Assembly (NCBI GenBank): GCA_009739215.1
Contig: VSJF01000006.1
Span: 1,178,001-1,242,000, forward strand
Source of the DNA: Floccularia luteovirens
Taxonomy: Eukaryota > Basidiomycota > Agaricomycetes > Agaricales > Squamanitaceae
Reading direction: 5' to 3'
Length of the DNA: 64,000 nt
Shown: positions 24,290 through 36,664 of the stretch, one piece after another
How the letters are laid out: each line of letters opens with the position of its first letter
Position numbering within the stretch: position 1 is the first letter of the stretch
Translations under genes and position numbers: made by a program
Notes under the pieces: generated by a model
Databases searched by the model: none
What the model saw: only the letters and a program-made list of their open reading frames with translations
Told to the model about the DNA's origin: nothing

Positions 24290-24633
24290 TCATCTTCTGG
24301 TTTGACTCAGCCACTCAGCCACTCGAAGTTGTGAAATAGAGCCGTCGGAACTGGGTGAAGAAGTTGTAGTAATACCGTTCTTAGAACTGTTAATGTCAGT
24401 GCACTATAAAAATGTACATACCATTGACATCGGCAACCCTGCAAGGCTATTAACTTGACCTCGAGTTTGAGCCTCTTGATCTCAAGGTTGAGCGCCCGCG
24501 TCTCGGCGTGCAAAGTTTTCGTCTCTTCAGAGAGCCCGTCATTCATTTCCAAGGAATTGCTTAACAGTGTCTTGAGTTCTTGTTTGCCTGTCTCCAGTTC
24601 TTGTACCAGTTTGACAACATAATGATTTTGCAT
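24290..24633 (-). CDS. Small coiled-coil protein
   Basis: Two exons, 24633-24422 and 24386-24290, give 309 nt (102 aa) from the first usable ATG to TGA at 24290-24292. Exon 1 is almost all heptad-like coiled coil (QELETGKQELKTLLSNSLEM, then ETKTLHAETRALNLEIKRLK). The tail is Ser/Thr-rich and ends SISQLRVAEWLSQTRR. An ATG at 24687 lies in another frame and cannot be joined by a normal-size intron, so the true start may be further up. The family is not recognised; small adaptor or kinetochore-type subunits look like this, but there is no direct evidence. It is divergent from CYT1. Confidence 0.5.
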
Positions 24634-24805
24634 CAAGTCGGCGAGTTCCAATCCTCTACGGAGAGGCTGGGTACAGTTGACATGTTGTATGATTCAACGA
24701 CGTTGATTGGTTGAAACAGGCTTTTTCCGATTCATTCCGTCCGTTTAGTAACGCGTGACTCGTCACCCAATTTCTTCCCCTTCCACCAAAATCTCTGCAA
24801 CCAAA

Positions 24806-26122
24806 ATGTTGTCGAGGCTGTCTGCAGGAGCGTTGAAAAAAGCGACGAGCTTGGGGGCTTCTCGCTCATCAACATTGCTATCTGCCACGCGATCAGGAAC
24901 GGTATTGATTTCTTTCTGTCTCTGGGGGATTGTAACTGAACTGGTCATAAGGTCCGGTTTTCTTCTTCCAATGCTTCCTCTTCCAATACATTCGAGGTAT
25001 GTCGAAACTCGAGTCGTAGAAATGTTGACTTAGCAGTATGGTCCATTACAGTCGCTTCTGAACTCTCGCGCGACATTAGCTTCTCTTTCGCTCCTCACTG
25101 CAGGCTCGATAGCTTGGTACACCCACCTTTACGGTTCTCTCCCTTTTGTTGGCGAGGCACATGCAAGCCATCTCAGTGACGAAGGTCTTCACCCGGCCTC
25201 ATATCCCTGGTCTCACAAAGGTATCCTTGACACCTTTGACCACGCTAGGTAAGGACAAATTTTTCTACTCTATATCCACACATGCCAATTCCGCTCCAGC
25301 ATCCGGAGGGGATACCAAGTCTATAGAGAGGTCTGCGCTGCGTGCCATTCACTTGACCGTATTGCCTGGCGCAACCTTGTTGGTGTTTCACACACTGCGG
25401 ATGAGGTGCGCGCGATGGCGGAAGAAGTCGAGTACACAGACGGACCTAATTCGGAAGGCGAGATGTTCCAACGTCCTGGTAAACTTGCGGACTACATGCC
25501 CGCTCCTTACCCCAACGAGGAGGCTGCTAGGTCCGGTAATGCTGGTGCTCTTCCACCAGATTTGAGCTTAATCGTAAAAGCTCGTCACGGTGGTGCCGTA
25601 CGTTTATTTTACGCATCTTTTATTCTTCGTTCCCTCATTTCATCCCCAGGATTATATATTCTCTCTCTTAACTGGTTATATTGACCCCCCTGCTGGTGTC
25701 GAAATCCGAGAGGGTATGAATTATAACCCATATTTCCCCGGTGGTGCTATTTCTATGGCTCGTGTTTTGTTCGACGGCTTGGTTGAATATGATGATGGTA
25801 TGTATAGCAAATATTTTTGAAATGTTCGAGTTGACAGAACAATTTATCAGGTACACCTGCTACTACTTCGCAAATGGCGAAGGATGTGGTGACTTTCCTC
25901 AGCTGGGCTGCAGAGCCAGAACATGATGAACGAAAGAAATACGGTATCAAAGCTGTCATTTTGTTCTCTACCCTCTTCACTCTCAGTCTTTACGTGAAAC
26001 GATTCAAATGGGGACCTATTAAGAACAGGAAAATAAGTGAGTATCGCCTTGCATCGGTGGTTCATTCATTACTGACCTATTGGTTAATAGTCTATAAGCC
26101 TCCAGTTGGCGGATCGCATTAG
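24806..26122 (+). CDS. CYT1: Cytochrome c1, mitochondrial complex III
   Basis: Six exons (24806-24901, 25052-25248, 25300-25597, 25650-25797, 25851-26036, 26091-26122) sum to 957 nt, 318 aa. The N-terminus is a bipartite presequence: a basic Ser-rich matrix signal ([20 protein letters not shown]) then a hydrophobic sorting segment ([16 protein letters not shown]). The haem-binding CAACH motif follows VYREV, around residue 108; [13 protein letters not shown] holds the axial methionine region. The C-terminal hydrophobic anchor ([20 protein letters not shown]) tethers it to the inner membrane. It passes electrons from the Rieske protein to cytochrome c. All catalytic features are intact. Confidence 0.97.
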
Positions 26123-26438
26123 AAGACAGTATTTTTGTACTATTCTAGTAGACATTAGCATAGTGATGGGGATTGCTCGAAAAGAGACCTGCATGAGCAG
26201 GGTGCATACTTTATTCCATTACATAGCTTGACATTAGAAAATCTGTTGAGTTACACGAATACTTGATAAAATTCCCACGGTGCCGTGTAAATAGGTCCGA
26301 CCGACTGGTAGGGTTAGTCTTCTACTATCATCATCTTTCCCTCCCTCCATTCTGTTTCCTGGAAATTTCTCTCCTAGTCCAACACACTTTCTGGTTTGAT
26401 CTCGACAGATACCACTCTGAAAGTAAATCTATCTTGTG
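26123..26438. other. CYT1-THP3 intergenic spacer
   Basis: 316 bp between same-strand genes. A pyrimidine-rich tract (about 26320-26400) precedes the THP3 ATG. No other element recognised. Confidence 0.4.
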
Positions 26439-28228
26439 ATGTCTTCAGATTCGTGGCCTCCCCAGCTAAAGTGAGCAGCACGTTAAACGCCAGCAACTCA
26501 ACTAACCACAAACTGTAGGGACTGGGTCGCAAAATGCTTGGGACAGATGACCGACATGAACAGAACTGAAGCTCAGGCTGAACTTAGACAGGTAATTGCT
26601 GACGCTTTCGCCGCACACACACTTTGGACGACAGACTGGGCTGGGGTAGAACTCAAAAGGTTTTTAATATCACTCACATCGCCCTTTGTTCTCGCTCAAT
26701 CAAACTCTCTCATTCAGTCTACTCTCCAAGCCTGTTCCAATCTTCAATAATCTAAAACGCAAAAGGTATACTTTTACTTACTCACGTCTGGTGCATCTCT
26801 AACAACGTTAAAGTGGTGAAAATCCGGTCATGAATAAGAAAGCAAAGAAAGCAGCAGTAAAAAACGGTACAGATACGTACACCATGGATTTTAATGATCA
26901 GGCAGCACTTAGTCGAAGAGCGGAGCGGTTCCAACGAGAGCATGAGATTGAGCGTACTAAAGGCATGAGGAATGGTGGTGCGACTACTACACTCAAATTC
27001 CCTTCCCAGAATTTGTTTATATCCAAGTCATCAACACCTACATCCAATAATGATGAGCCAGAATCATCATTGGTACGTATTACTATAAAGTTTCTGCCAT
27101 GTGTTCTCAATTTTGTACAGAGCGTAGTAGATTGGGATCGGTCTACTATTGTTGGAACATCCCAAACGATCTTCAAGGATTACCTCCGCTTAACAAGCGT
27201 AAGCCTGCATACTCTACTTTCCTTACTCTGACGCTAGTCAAATGTAGGAACCCAAAGCGGAAACTATTAGGCCATACCCTGTGTTGCAACAAACTCTCAC
27301 AGAACTAAAGAAACGATGGAGAGAAAAATGCTCCTACAATTGGATATGTAGCCAATTTAAAAGTCTGAGGCAGGATCTAACAGTGCGTCCTTTTTCCATC
27401 TTGGTTGAGTCAGGGTCATTCCTTTCAACTTGTTAACCCTAGGTTCAACGGATAAAAAATGAATTCACAGTGCAAGTATATGAGATTCACGCCCGAATGG
27501 CATTAGAAAGTGTGCGTAGGTTATTACCTCCCTCACCGGTAATATATGACATCATCATCAGAGCGACATGGTAGAATATAATCAGTGTCAAGCTACACTG
27601 AAGACTTTGTATGAGCTCGGCATACCAGGCAAAGTTGAAGAATTCACGGCATATCGCATTCTCATGCTCCTGCATGGCAGAAATCGTAGTGGTGCGCAAT
27701 TTATGTTCCATAAATTTAGACCCTCAATTAATTGTCCTTTTCATTGCCAGAATTAAATATATTTGTAGGTCAGCTAACAACCAGACAGAAAGCGGATCCG
27801 GCAGTGCATCATGCTTTGGCAGTGCAGCGTGCACTTGCCATGGGGAACTATCATTCACTCTTTGAACTGTACCTCTCCGCCCCAAATATGGGTGCATATA
27901 TTATGGATCATTTCATTGACCGAGAGAGGGTCAAGGCTCTGATGGTTATCACAAAAGCGTGAGTACACTTCATATATTTTGCATACAAATTTAAATCAAC
28001 ACAAACCTTAGGTACAAAACTATTTCTTTGGTCTTCCTGCAGAATGAACTCGCTTTTGATTCGTTAGACGCTGCGCAAACGTTCCTCGTTGACCATTCCG
28101 CTTCGTTTTACGTGAATCCCAATAGCCCTGACAGTCAGAAGACTTTAGACTGCAAGCCCGCAATTTCTCAGCTTGCTCAAGTGTTTGAAGAAAAATACCG
28201 CAAGATCATGATCAAGGGCGCCATCTAA
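26439..28228 (+). CDS. THP3: SAC3/GANP-domain protein, THP3/LENG8-like
   Basis: Ten exons (26439-26470, 26519-26659, 26718-26765, 26814-27072, 27121-27198, 27248-27382, 27443-27511, 27562-27691, 27751-27958, 28012-28228) sum to 1,317 nt, 438 aa. The basic NKKAKKAAVKN region precedes the block DWDRSTIVGTSQTIFKDYLR, then RPYPVLQQTLTELKKRWREK, the SAC3 core with KSLRQDLTVQRIKNEFTVQV, YEIHARMALE, MVEYNQCQATLKTLY and FTAYRILMLL. The C-terminus is the PCI-like end (ELAFDSLDAAQTFLVDHSAS). Yeast Thp3 pairs with Csn12 in mRNA elongation and splicing; LENG8 is the animal relative. The SAC3 domain is certain; THP3 is preferred over SAC3 by size and N-terminal sequence. Confidence 0.88.
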
Positions 28229-28510
28229 TATACCGGATTACGACTCATCTTCATCCCCGCAGTTACGTCTATCTTGATTTCATCAATTTTATGGTTTCAA
28301 CTCCTTCCTTCCTCATCCTGAACGACCTTCCAAGGCAAGATCCAAAAAATACCTCAATCCACAACTCGCACTCAGGTCCATTTGTTAATGGATAAATTGG
28401 TTAGAGGGGTGCTGAATTCCACGCAGAATGTAAGGATTTGTATTACACAACACTAATTAAACACAATTGTGATATACATAACATAAATTATATGTCCAAA
28501 ATAGGAGATA

Positions 28511-29920
28511 CTAATCACGCATTCGGGCTGGAATGAACCTTCGTAGAATAACTTCTCGGACAGAATAATGAGCCAGACAAGCCGGAGAATTTAATATCTC
28601 CAACGACAGCCTTGATCTCGCAGGTATTGTCACATACACAAGAACAAGAGTCTAAAATCTCGTCAGCGATTGGTCTAACGAGATCCAAATATTACAGAAG
28701 CAAACCTTCTGCACTTGAGAATTCACTCGATTAAGAGTGCTAAGCCAAGTCCAAGAAAATGGCGATGAGTTTAGAAGATTCATTGTAGAAGAGGCTTGAT
28801 CAGCGGAATCTTCATAGACGGGACAAACTACTAGTGCGAACCTAATAGCCATTGATATGATGGTTAACTAAGTCTATGAAAGAAGATTGGGACTCACTCT
28901 GCATGGGTAAACACAGGACCACGCTTGTACAAGAGGTAATCGACGCAAAATTTGATACCCCCTTTAACTACCCATCCAAGAGAACGGTAGTGGTGGTAAA
29001 CGACATAATTTACGAGAAAGGGATTGTCAAACAATAGAGGTTGAGAAGGCGTTAGATGTGCCCTCTGAAAAGCTACCCATACATCCTGTATGCGCATAGG
29101 GTTGTGCTCCTTGAACTCCGTGAGTAAACCACATTTGTAAATATAATCTTTAAGCATACCAGATGGTCGTAAAGGACAGTCAGACAGTCCAAATTCCAAA
29201 GCAAAAAAAAAGCTTCTTGCAAGGTAAGCTGAAGATGCTCAACGTCTTCAAGACGTTCTTCTTCCAAAGGAACCTGTTCCTCGACAACTGGAAGTGGTAA
29301 AGGCTCGGTGGCTGATGTACTAGGTTTCCATGTTGCTGCTGATGGGATTGCAGGGCCTGATAGTGCTGGCTGTATGACTCGACCTTCAGTTGCGAATATG
29401 AGCTCAGCCTCTTCAGCTACAGCTGCGATGGCCCTTGCTCGATCCTGTTTGAACTGTTTACGTTCCTCTCGGCGCCTCGCAGTAACCTCCTCAGATGTAA
29501 GTTCTGTAAGAGTTTCAGAAGTTTCTGCTTAGCCTTGCGTGGAAAAAGCAGAAAGCTAAGGTTTCACCCACGTTTTCCTCCCGATTTTCTAATGTTAATT
29601 TGCCTTGCTAACCAACTAGGTTCGCTTCTCGAGAGATTTCCTTTGCCAAAAAAACCTCTTTTCCATAGGATCATTGACATATCCCTGTCTATGACCCATA
29701 CTGAACGGGTGATCGGATCGAATATTCCTTCACAATGAGGATTTATGACTCGAGTTAATGACAGCCCCAGAAAACCTAAGATGGATCCAATACGACTAGG
29801 AGGCGGATGTTCAAAAATAAGTGGGAGCGGGTTCCCATATATTCTGTTGTTTTCATTTCGTTTAGCATTTCCTTTGTACTGTCCTTTAGGGCGAGAGCCA
29901 GTAGGCGCTATAAGAGACAT
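28511..29920 (-). CDS. SEN2: tRNA-splicing endonuclease subunit Sen2
   Basis: Read from ATG 29920 to TAG 28511-28513 over five to six exons. The N-terminal half includes [14 protein letters not shown] and [20 protein letters not shown], then a charged helical linker ([20 protein letters not shown]). The C-terminal nuclease domain has [54 protein letters not shown] (the Tyr and His catalytic region) and the later Lys-bearing block before [16 protein letters not shown]. Sen2 cuts the 5' splice site of intron-bearing tRNAs in the heterotetramer with Sen34, Sen54 and Sen15. It converges on THP3 (282 bp between stops) and diverges from the dynein gene (142 bp). Confidence 0.9.
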
Positions 29921-30062
29921 ATATTTACGCAAGAACAGAGATTTTCCAGATTTTCGTTGAGTTACCTAAGCAAGCTCTGATAATAACACGCATAAACCTA
30001 CCAGAAATCGCGTCGTGAATAGTAATTGTTCCTAACGACAAAACGCGCATCTTGTTACTACA

Positions 30063-32533
30063 ATGTCTGATAGACGTAGAGCAGAAATCGAAGCGAAGCG
30101 ACAAAAGCTCGCAGAGCTCAGAAAAGCGAGGGCAGATAGACAAAAAGCGGAAACAGAGAGAAAAACATCTGAGGTTCCTGTTAAATCTATAATATGCGCC
30201 ACATCTCATTCTGATCTATGCTTAGGCTTCAGGACCATCTGTTGCGCGTAGGGATGTTGATGATCTCGTCAATTCGCTCATAGCAAGCACCAGCCGAGGT
30301 GGCCTTTCTAGCACAGACCTCACACCTTCATCCTCGGTGCCTGGAACGCCAGCTATGGGCAATCCCGTCGGTTTGCCTGTCCAATCTGCACTCTCCATGT
30401 CTGGTAGAGCAAGTAGCAGGCAAAGCGACTTCTCTTCAGAACGACAAAATACGGGGTCTATTCTAGCCCAATCAACAAGTTCAGCAACTAACCATGTCAT
30501 TGAAAGGTAGGTGTATCCCAGCAACTCAATATGCTATCGCTAATTAAAAGGAAGAGCAATGACACCCAGGTCATATCCCGATCTTATTGATGTGGAACAG
30601 GAGCTATTCGAGTTTCCACAAAAAGTACGGGTCTTCTTTACATCCTCTGCAATGGTTGGTTTAATGGCTAGTCAAGGAACGCGTGATTTACAATAAAGAA
30701 GTTCAAACCACTGCAATCGAGATGGGTCCTTCAAAAGATTATGAAGAAGAAATAAGGCAACGAATATATAGGGAACGGGATGTTGAGGCTGAACGGGCAG
30801 CTCGCGACAAAGAACTAGAAGAGGAGAGTATAAAGCTTGAGCAAGAAATAGAAGAAGAGATTCGAGGTGTGTTTACCTGCCTTCACCCAGTCCTTGAATC
30901 TGAACTAGCCATCATGATATACCAGAACTATCTGAAGAGGAACGCGCGAGCATTCTTGCAGCACCAGAATTCATTGATTTCGTAGAACAATCATCCAAGA
31001 TTGTACAACGTGCACTGAATGACCATTACGATTACATCCGCGATTACACAATTGGTGCAGAGTCAGGGGGGTAAGTAGTCACTGTTGTGTATAGCTAGAC
31101 AGCCTTGAACGTCGCTCCAGTGACGAATCTGAGGGAAAACGTGTCAAGCGCATCTGCGAGTTTTGGGACGAACGGTATTGTAAGAATAGATCAATAACAG
31201 ACGTCGATTGGTCACCTAAAGTTGGTGCCTTTTCGTGTCAAGATAATGTTTTGCTGAAATCATTATTTTTCTATAGTATCCAGAATTGAGCGTTGCGTCT
31301 TATAACAAAAACCCAGCCGCTTTGAATGAACCAGATGGTATTGTGGCTGTTTGGAATTTGCATATGCTTGAACGACCAGAATTTGTCTTCCACTCACAGG
31401 TACATTTATTAAAAACAATATAATACACCACTAATTCTTACCCTAGTCCGACGTCCTCTCAGTCACATTTTCGCCCTTTCACTCTAATCTTATATTTGGT
31501 GGAACATATTCGGGTCAAATCTTGTTATGGGACACCCGCTCTAAACACCTTCCCGTTCTGAAAACTCCCTTATCTGCTGCTGGACATACACATCCCGTGT
31601 ATGCTATGCAAATGGTTGGCACCCAAAATGCTCACAACTTGATCACAAGCAGCACGGATGGGACTGTATGCAGCTGGCTAGTCGATATGCTTGCTCAACC
31701 ACAGGTAAAGCGAATATGTTACGTGAGGACATTTATATAAACGTCTTACATAGGAAACGCTGGAACTTGTGCATGCGGGCCACAATAAGACAGGAGAAGT
31801 GGCAATTTCTACCCTCGATTTCCCGTATAACGAAACAACAACCTTCTGGGTAGGCACAGAGGAAGGTAACGTATATCAGGCGAATCGGTATGACCGCGCC
31901 GGTGCAAAAGCCGGTCTAAATCAGTATGATGTTTATAGGGGTCATTCTGGACCCGTTATGGGCCTACATTTCCATCCTCTCCTTGGTCCTGTAGATTTCT
32001 CTGATTTGTTTTTGACGAGCTCTGTGGATTGGACGGTAAAACTATGGCGTGCTAAATCGTTGGCAAAACCATCAACAACCCCACATAATATTGCTCCCCT
32101 TCATTCCTTTGACGAGGCTGATGACTACGTTTATGATGTTAAATGGCACCCAGCACAACCCGCTCTATTCGGCACCGTGGATGGTTCGGGTAAATTTGAT
32201 CTGTGGAACTTAAATGCTGACACAGAGGTTTGTGCTTGCAATATCTTTCCAGTAGAATACTGACCCTTTGCATAGGTTCCTGTGGTATCGACTTCCCTGG
32301 CTTCTGGACGTGCTATCAATAAACTACAATGGGATCGTAAAGATGGGCGTCGGGCTGCTCTAGGAGGGAGTGATGGACGGTTATATATATATGATATTGG
32401 AGATATGGCAGTACCTCGAGAGTCAGAATGGACTGATATGCAGAAAACAGTAGCGGGTATTGTCGGTGGTGGAGCTGCTCAGACGAATGGGGTTGCAGAA
32501 CCTGATCCATCACGCATACTTGCTGGTCGATGA
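30063..32533 (+). CDS. Cytoplasmic dynein intermediate chain
   Basis: Read from ATG 30063 to TGA 32533 over about ten exons. The N-terminal coiled coil ([20 protein letters not shown]) binds dynactin p150; a Ser/Pro-rich linker follows, then [10 protein letters not shown] and [20 protein letters not shown]. The WD40 half holds the family's near-invariant blocks: [93 protein letters not shown], and [13 protein letters not shown]. The last blade reads [20 protein letters not shown]. It links the dynein motor to cargo adaptors for nuclear and organelle transport. The order of blocks matches animal DYNC1I. A few inner intron edges were not summed. Confidence 0.93.
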
Positions 32534-35500
32534 GCGTGGGGTTGATTTACTCTGAAATCAATCAACGACTATAGTTGGTGACAGGTACCGGACCTTACAC
32601 CTCTCCTTGAGTTTTTGCACTTTCCGTACTCTTTCTCAACCAAGGGAATGCCCTGGGTTGCGCACTCAAATGACAATTGTAGTTCTCACTACACAAAGTA
32701 GAATATGTCATATATCATCCCAAGTTATCAGCCCTGTATATACTCCTCATTATAGCCGGTAAGTCACAACATTTTCCTACCGCTTCACTTAAGCGTTTTC
32801 CAAAGTCAGATATACAGGATCATCTATATGTCAACGATGACTATTGCAACCGTTACAAAACAGAAAAACCCTGTAAAAATTCGGAGCTATCCCCATTACT
32901 GAATAGGACTTCATTAAGAACTCGAACAATATGGTTCGATAGAGCCAGAACTTTGGTATTCCAACTTTCAGCAATGGTGGATATGCGCTCATTGTTCAAC
33001 GAATTATTCTCATGCCGTTGTGTTTATGTTCTAGAACATGCGTGACACCATAAGTCTGCTTTAAACTAGACCCGCCATCTAACTGGCCGTCATTCTGTGG
33101 GAGAAAGTATAAAACACGTTTTTGGAATACAAATCTCGAAAGTGCTATTCAATTAAAGGGCCCAACGGCCGACATGCAACCTAAAGGCCTGACGGGTAGC
33201 ATGGGTAAATGGACACGGTGTTGGACTCTCACTCATTCGAATTTGTAAGATACGAAGCAGTGGTAAACTGTAACTGTATTTTTGGCATTTACGAACATGG
33301 AGACTTCCGCAATTCAAATACCAAAAGTTAGGTCCATCTGGAGCCAGGTACGACAGTCAACCCTCGTATCGACTATTTCTAAGTATATTTTTGAGTTAGT
33401 GTCATATGGTGGGGCTATTGCATTCCCCGGTTCCAATTGACCGTATGTACTATTATGAAGAACTCGGTACGAAAAGCGGTCACCTAGTCCTCTGCTTGGT
33501 TCCGTAACAGGCAATGGTACCAGATGATGGGAATAGAAAGGAAGACGGGAGATAGAGCAAGCGGCGGCCTAGGCCACATTCCTACGGGAAGATGATGGAT
33601 TTTGGATTGATAACCGCAACTCTGACCCACATTCTATGTCGTAGAACATTAGGAACCATGCAAAATCTTACTTGTCTACTGATCATAGCACAAAAGGTAC
33701 TTGTGTTATGAGCTTCTAGTTGTTCGTTAATCAGCTGATTGCCGCTACAAGGAGGCTGATGTATACATCACCACATACCTAAGAGTGAGTGATAGCTTTA
33801 ATAGGTGGGTGGTGGAAAATAACCCCTTTAACACAGTCGGTAGGCATATGTATAACAAAGTCTATTGGACTCGAGCACTAATAAAGGCACAGAACATGTC
33901 CGTGTATAGTAGGAAACACCAAGTACTTCCAAGACACGATATGTCGATTCTTGAACTCGGCTTACGACACAGCTGACCGCTTGAATGGCTAAGCGCTGGC
34001 TCCGACTTCACGAGTATGGCGAAATTTGAAAAGTCATCATCGAATGTCGAAACCTGCGTAGAATGTATAGTCACTATTAAACGTTAAACGACCGTCAAAT
34101 GGAACTATTAGAGTATTTGATGGGCAAACAACGTATGTTTTCTCACAAACCTCCATTAATATTGTATGCTCGGTATATCCTAGAATTTAAATATGTATAA
34201 GTATTTTAACGAGCTGCAAAACTAAACGAGGGCTCTATGTGGTTCGCTAATTCCTGTTCTTTGCATATCCAGAGAATTGATTCGTTCGTATGTTTTCCAT
34301 GAGAGACTTGGCAAAGAGGAGCAGCTGGCCGCTGTGAGACAAACCAATCAATGCCGGGTTGCTCATCATTGTTCCTCCATCTCGAATAACCTTGTAGAAT
34401 CCGGATCAAAACCAATATAGTCAAGCTTGATAGCGTTATCACCGATATTGCGTTTTTTATGGTATGTCTAGGTAACTAGCTGCCAAAGGAAATAGTGTAT
34501 CCTGAGGGACGAGGATATCAGGGGGACTTGACTCAGCAACTATGCATCCTCAAAAGTAAGTTCGCCTTAAAGTCAAGAATTGATAATGCTGAGGAAGTTA
34601 TCTACCAACAACGTGAACCCATCCACGACAGAATGACACCGAGATCGATTGTTGAAGAAACAGGAGGCAGACCAGTCAATTGTCAATCAAAGTTAAAAAT
34701 GCACAGTTCTGAAATTCGGGTTGCAAAACCCATGATCTGGATTACACTCAAGGAGCTGATTGATAATATACTTTGATCAAGTCACCTGGACACTATTACT
34801 TTGCATCTTGTAACGTGTTATTTCGGCCGGGCAATGTTCATGGTCTGAATAGAACATATCTCTGATGCGGGATGCGGGATCCATATGGAGAGCGTTCCTG
34901 GAGTTCACAGTCCAATACATTGGTTCAAAATGCGACGATTTTATTATCCGGCTTTCTCGGTAGCTATTTTGGAAGCAACTGAGCCAGTTTCTGAACAAAG
35001 ATTAGGCATGTGTTGTAAATGGGCGGTCGACACGGAGCTGACCAAATCAAAAATAATGACCATGGTTTGCGGCAAATCCAAAAGAGTAAAATCCTTTCTT
35101 CATTATTACTTGGTTGAGTCTAAAACGCATTACTCCTTACAACTGTTTGGCCATCGTAGACCGTTTGTGAGCGAATAGTTTCTGCATCAGATATTCTACT
35201 TATCAGCACTTCACAGGTCCGGAGATTCCACCAACTACCAATCATACGTGAATGATAGTAATTCCGGAGGTATCGTTGAACCTTCTGGACTGTAGCAATC
35301 GGAAATGGTTTAGTTATCAGGTTCGTAAAGACTCCACACGTTGAGGTTTCCATGAATTTTAGATGTAAGAGATTCGCTCTTGTATGCAAGATCCGTCAAG
35401 GTCGGTCTGATGATGCATACCCTTTAGTCGAATTTGAATACTAGAGAAGCCGTATCGAAACCAAAATGTACATGAGTTCAGTAACTCGAGAAGCTGTGGC

Positions 35501-36664
35501 AGGAACGGACAACCAAGATGAATACACTGCGTGTGATTCTGTAACCACCTTTTTCCAACTTTTTCTCATTTAATTGTCCGGAATAGGCAGACGACATGGC
35601 GCTTGGAAGAGCCTAGACGCTGCTACGAAGCTTGAAAATTTGAAAGGCAACCCATTTGACTTGGAAATCAACTTGGTGTTGTTTCAGGTGTCCTTGCGGT
35701 GCATCTTTGATCCAGTATTCTCCGAAGTGATGGTTCCACCATGTAGTAATGCCTTTGCAGTATGAATAGTGAGCACAAGCTGATAGAGGAAGTCAAAGAT
35801 GACGACAAAGTGTATATGAAGCGCAGAGTTACATAGCTGAGCGAAGTAAATGTATAGTCAGCTGTTCTCTTCTTTGAAAGTATGGATTCCAGCCACTTTG
35901 AGCCACTTCTCCTGTCTAGACCTCGCTTTTTCATTGACGCCGTGTTCTTCCCGCTCTTTCAGGTAGACGAGTGACTACGTCGCTTCAGTTTTCTCGCCAA
36001 ATTGATAGGATTTTCCAACCCCAGATGTTCTAAATAAGGTAAGACAGCCTCGAAAAGAGAATCCCGAAGTAGAAGCGATTGGCTGTTCTCTTCCCTCCAG
36101 TTGCTCAGACCCCACGTAACAGCTGTACTATATTCTCATCTACATCGTAGTAACTGTCAGACTCAACACAACTAAGCTGACATTGGAAATTATAATAGAA
36201 ACCCCAGAAATCCGAAAATGTATGAACGGAGCAAAGCTTTGAATCCGATCCAAATTGCGTGATTGACAAATCGAGTTTGATAGCAAAACGTTAAACCTCC
36301 GCTGATATAGATGATGCGCGAGGCGCGCGTGAACTGGACCGAGCATGCGTCCTTGCTCTGCCAATTTCTGCCGTGTTTCCGTGTTGTATTCTGAATTGTA
36401 ACAGGAACTCTGCCTATTTTGTGTCCTTCCCGGACCCACTGCGGCGAGCGAAAAACTTCCTGACGTGGTAATGCCTCGAGTGCATCTTATAAGTACCAGG
36501 AATCCTTTTGAAGAAACACCATTAATTGGTAGTTCCTCTCTGGTTGCTTTCTTCCCTCATACCCTTCACAGTACGTACAACAAGACCCTTCGCTTGACCC
36601 ATTAGCCTCTAACTTTACTGTCAACAAGCTATCTACCGCATCCAAGACTTATATTTAGCGAAAA
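32534..36664. other. Gene-poor region
   Basis: 4.1 kb between the dynein gene and AGX1 with no supported host gene. Scattered open stretches on both strands carry stops and no family sequence. A weak copia-like fragment lies near 35120-35390 on the minus strand. Base composition is AT-rich and irregular, as expected of decayed transposon-derived DNA. Confidence 0.45.
35120..35389 (-). mobile_element. Possible Ty1/copia RNase H relic
   Basis: On the minus strand the open stretch includes LLHLKFMETS followed by FTNLITKPFPIATVQKVQRY, which resembles the end of copia polyproteins (a His-Ile/Leu-x-Tyr/Phe strand, then an ADILTKPLP-like motif, then a basic helix). Flanking frames are interrupted by stops and no LTR or target duplication was found. 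Similarity was judged by eye only. If real, it is a short dead fragment. Confidence 0.3.

Noticed and set aside
34484..34776. 93-codon plus-strand open stretch in the gene-poor region
   Set aside because: No recognisable domain and surrounded by stops; left as part of unassigned DNA.
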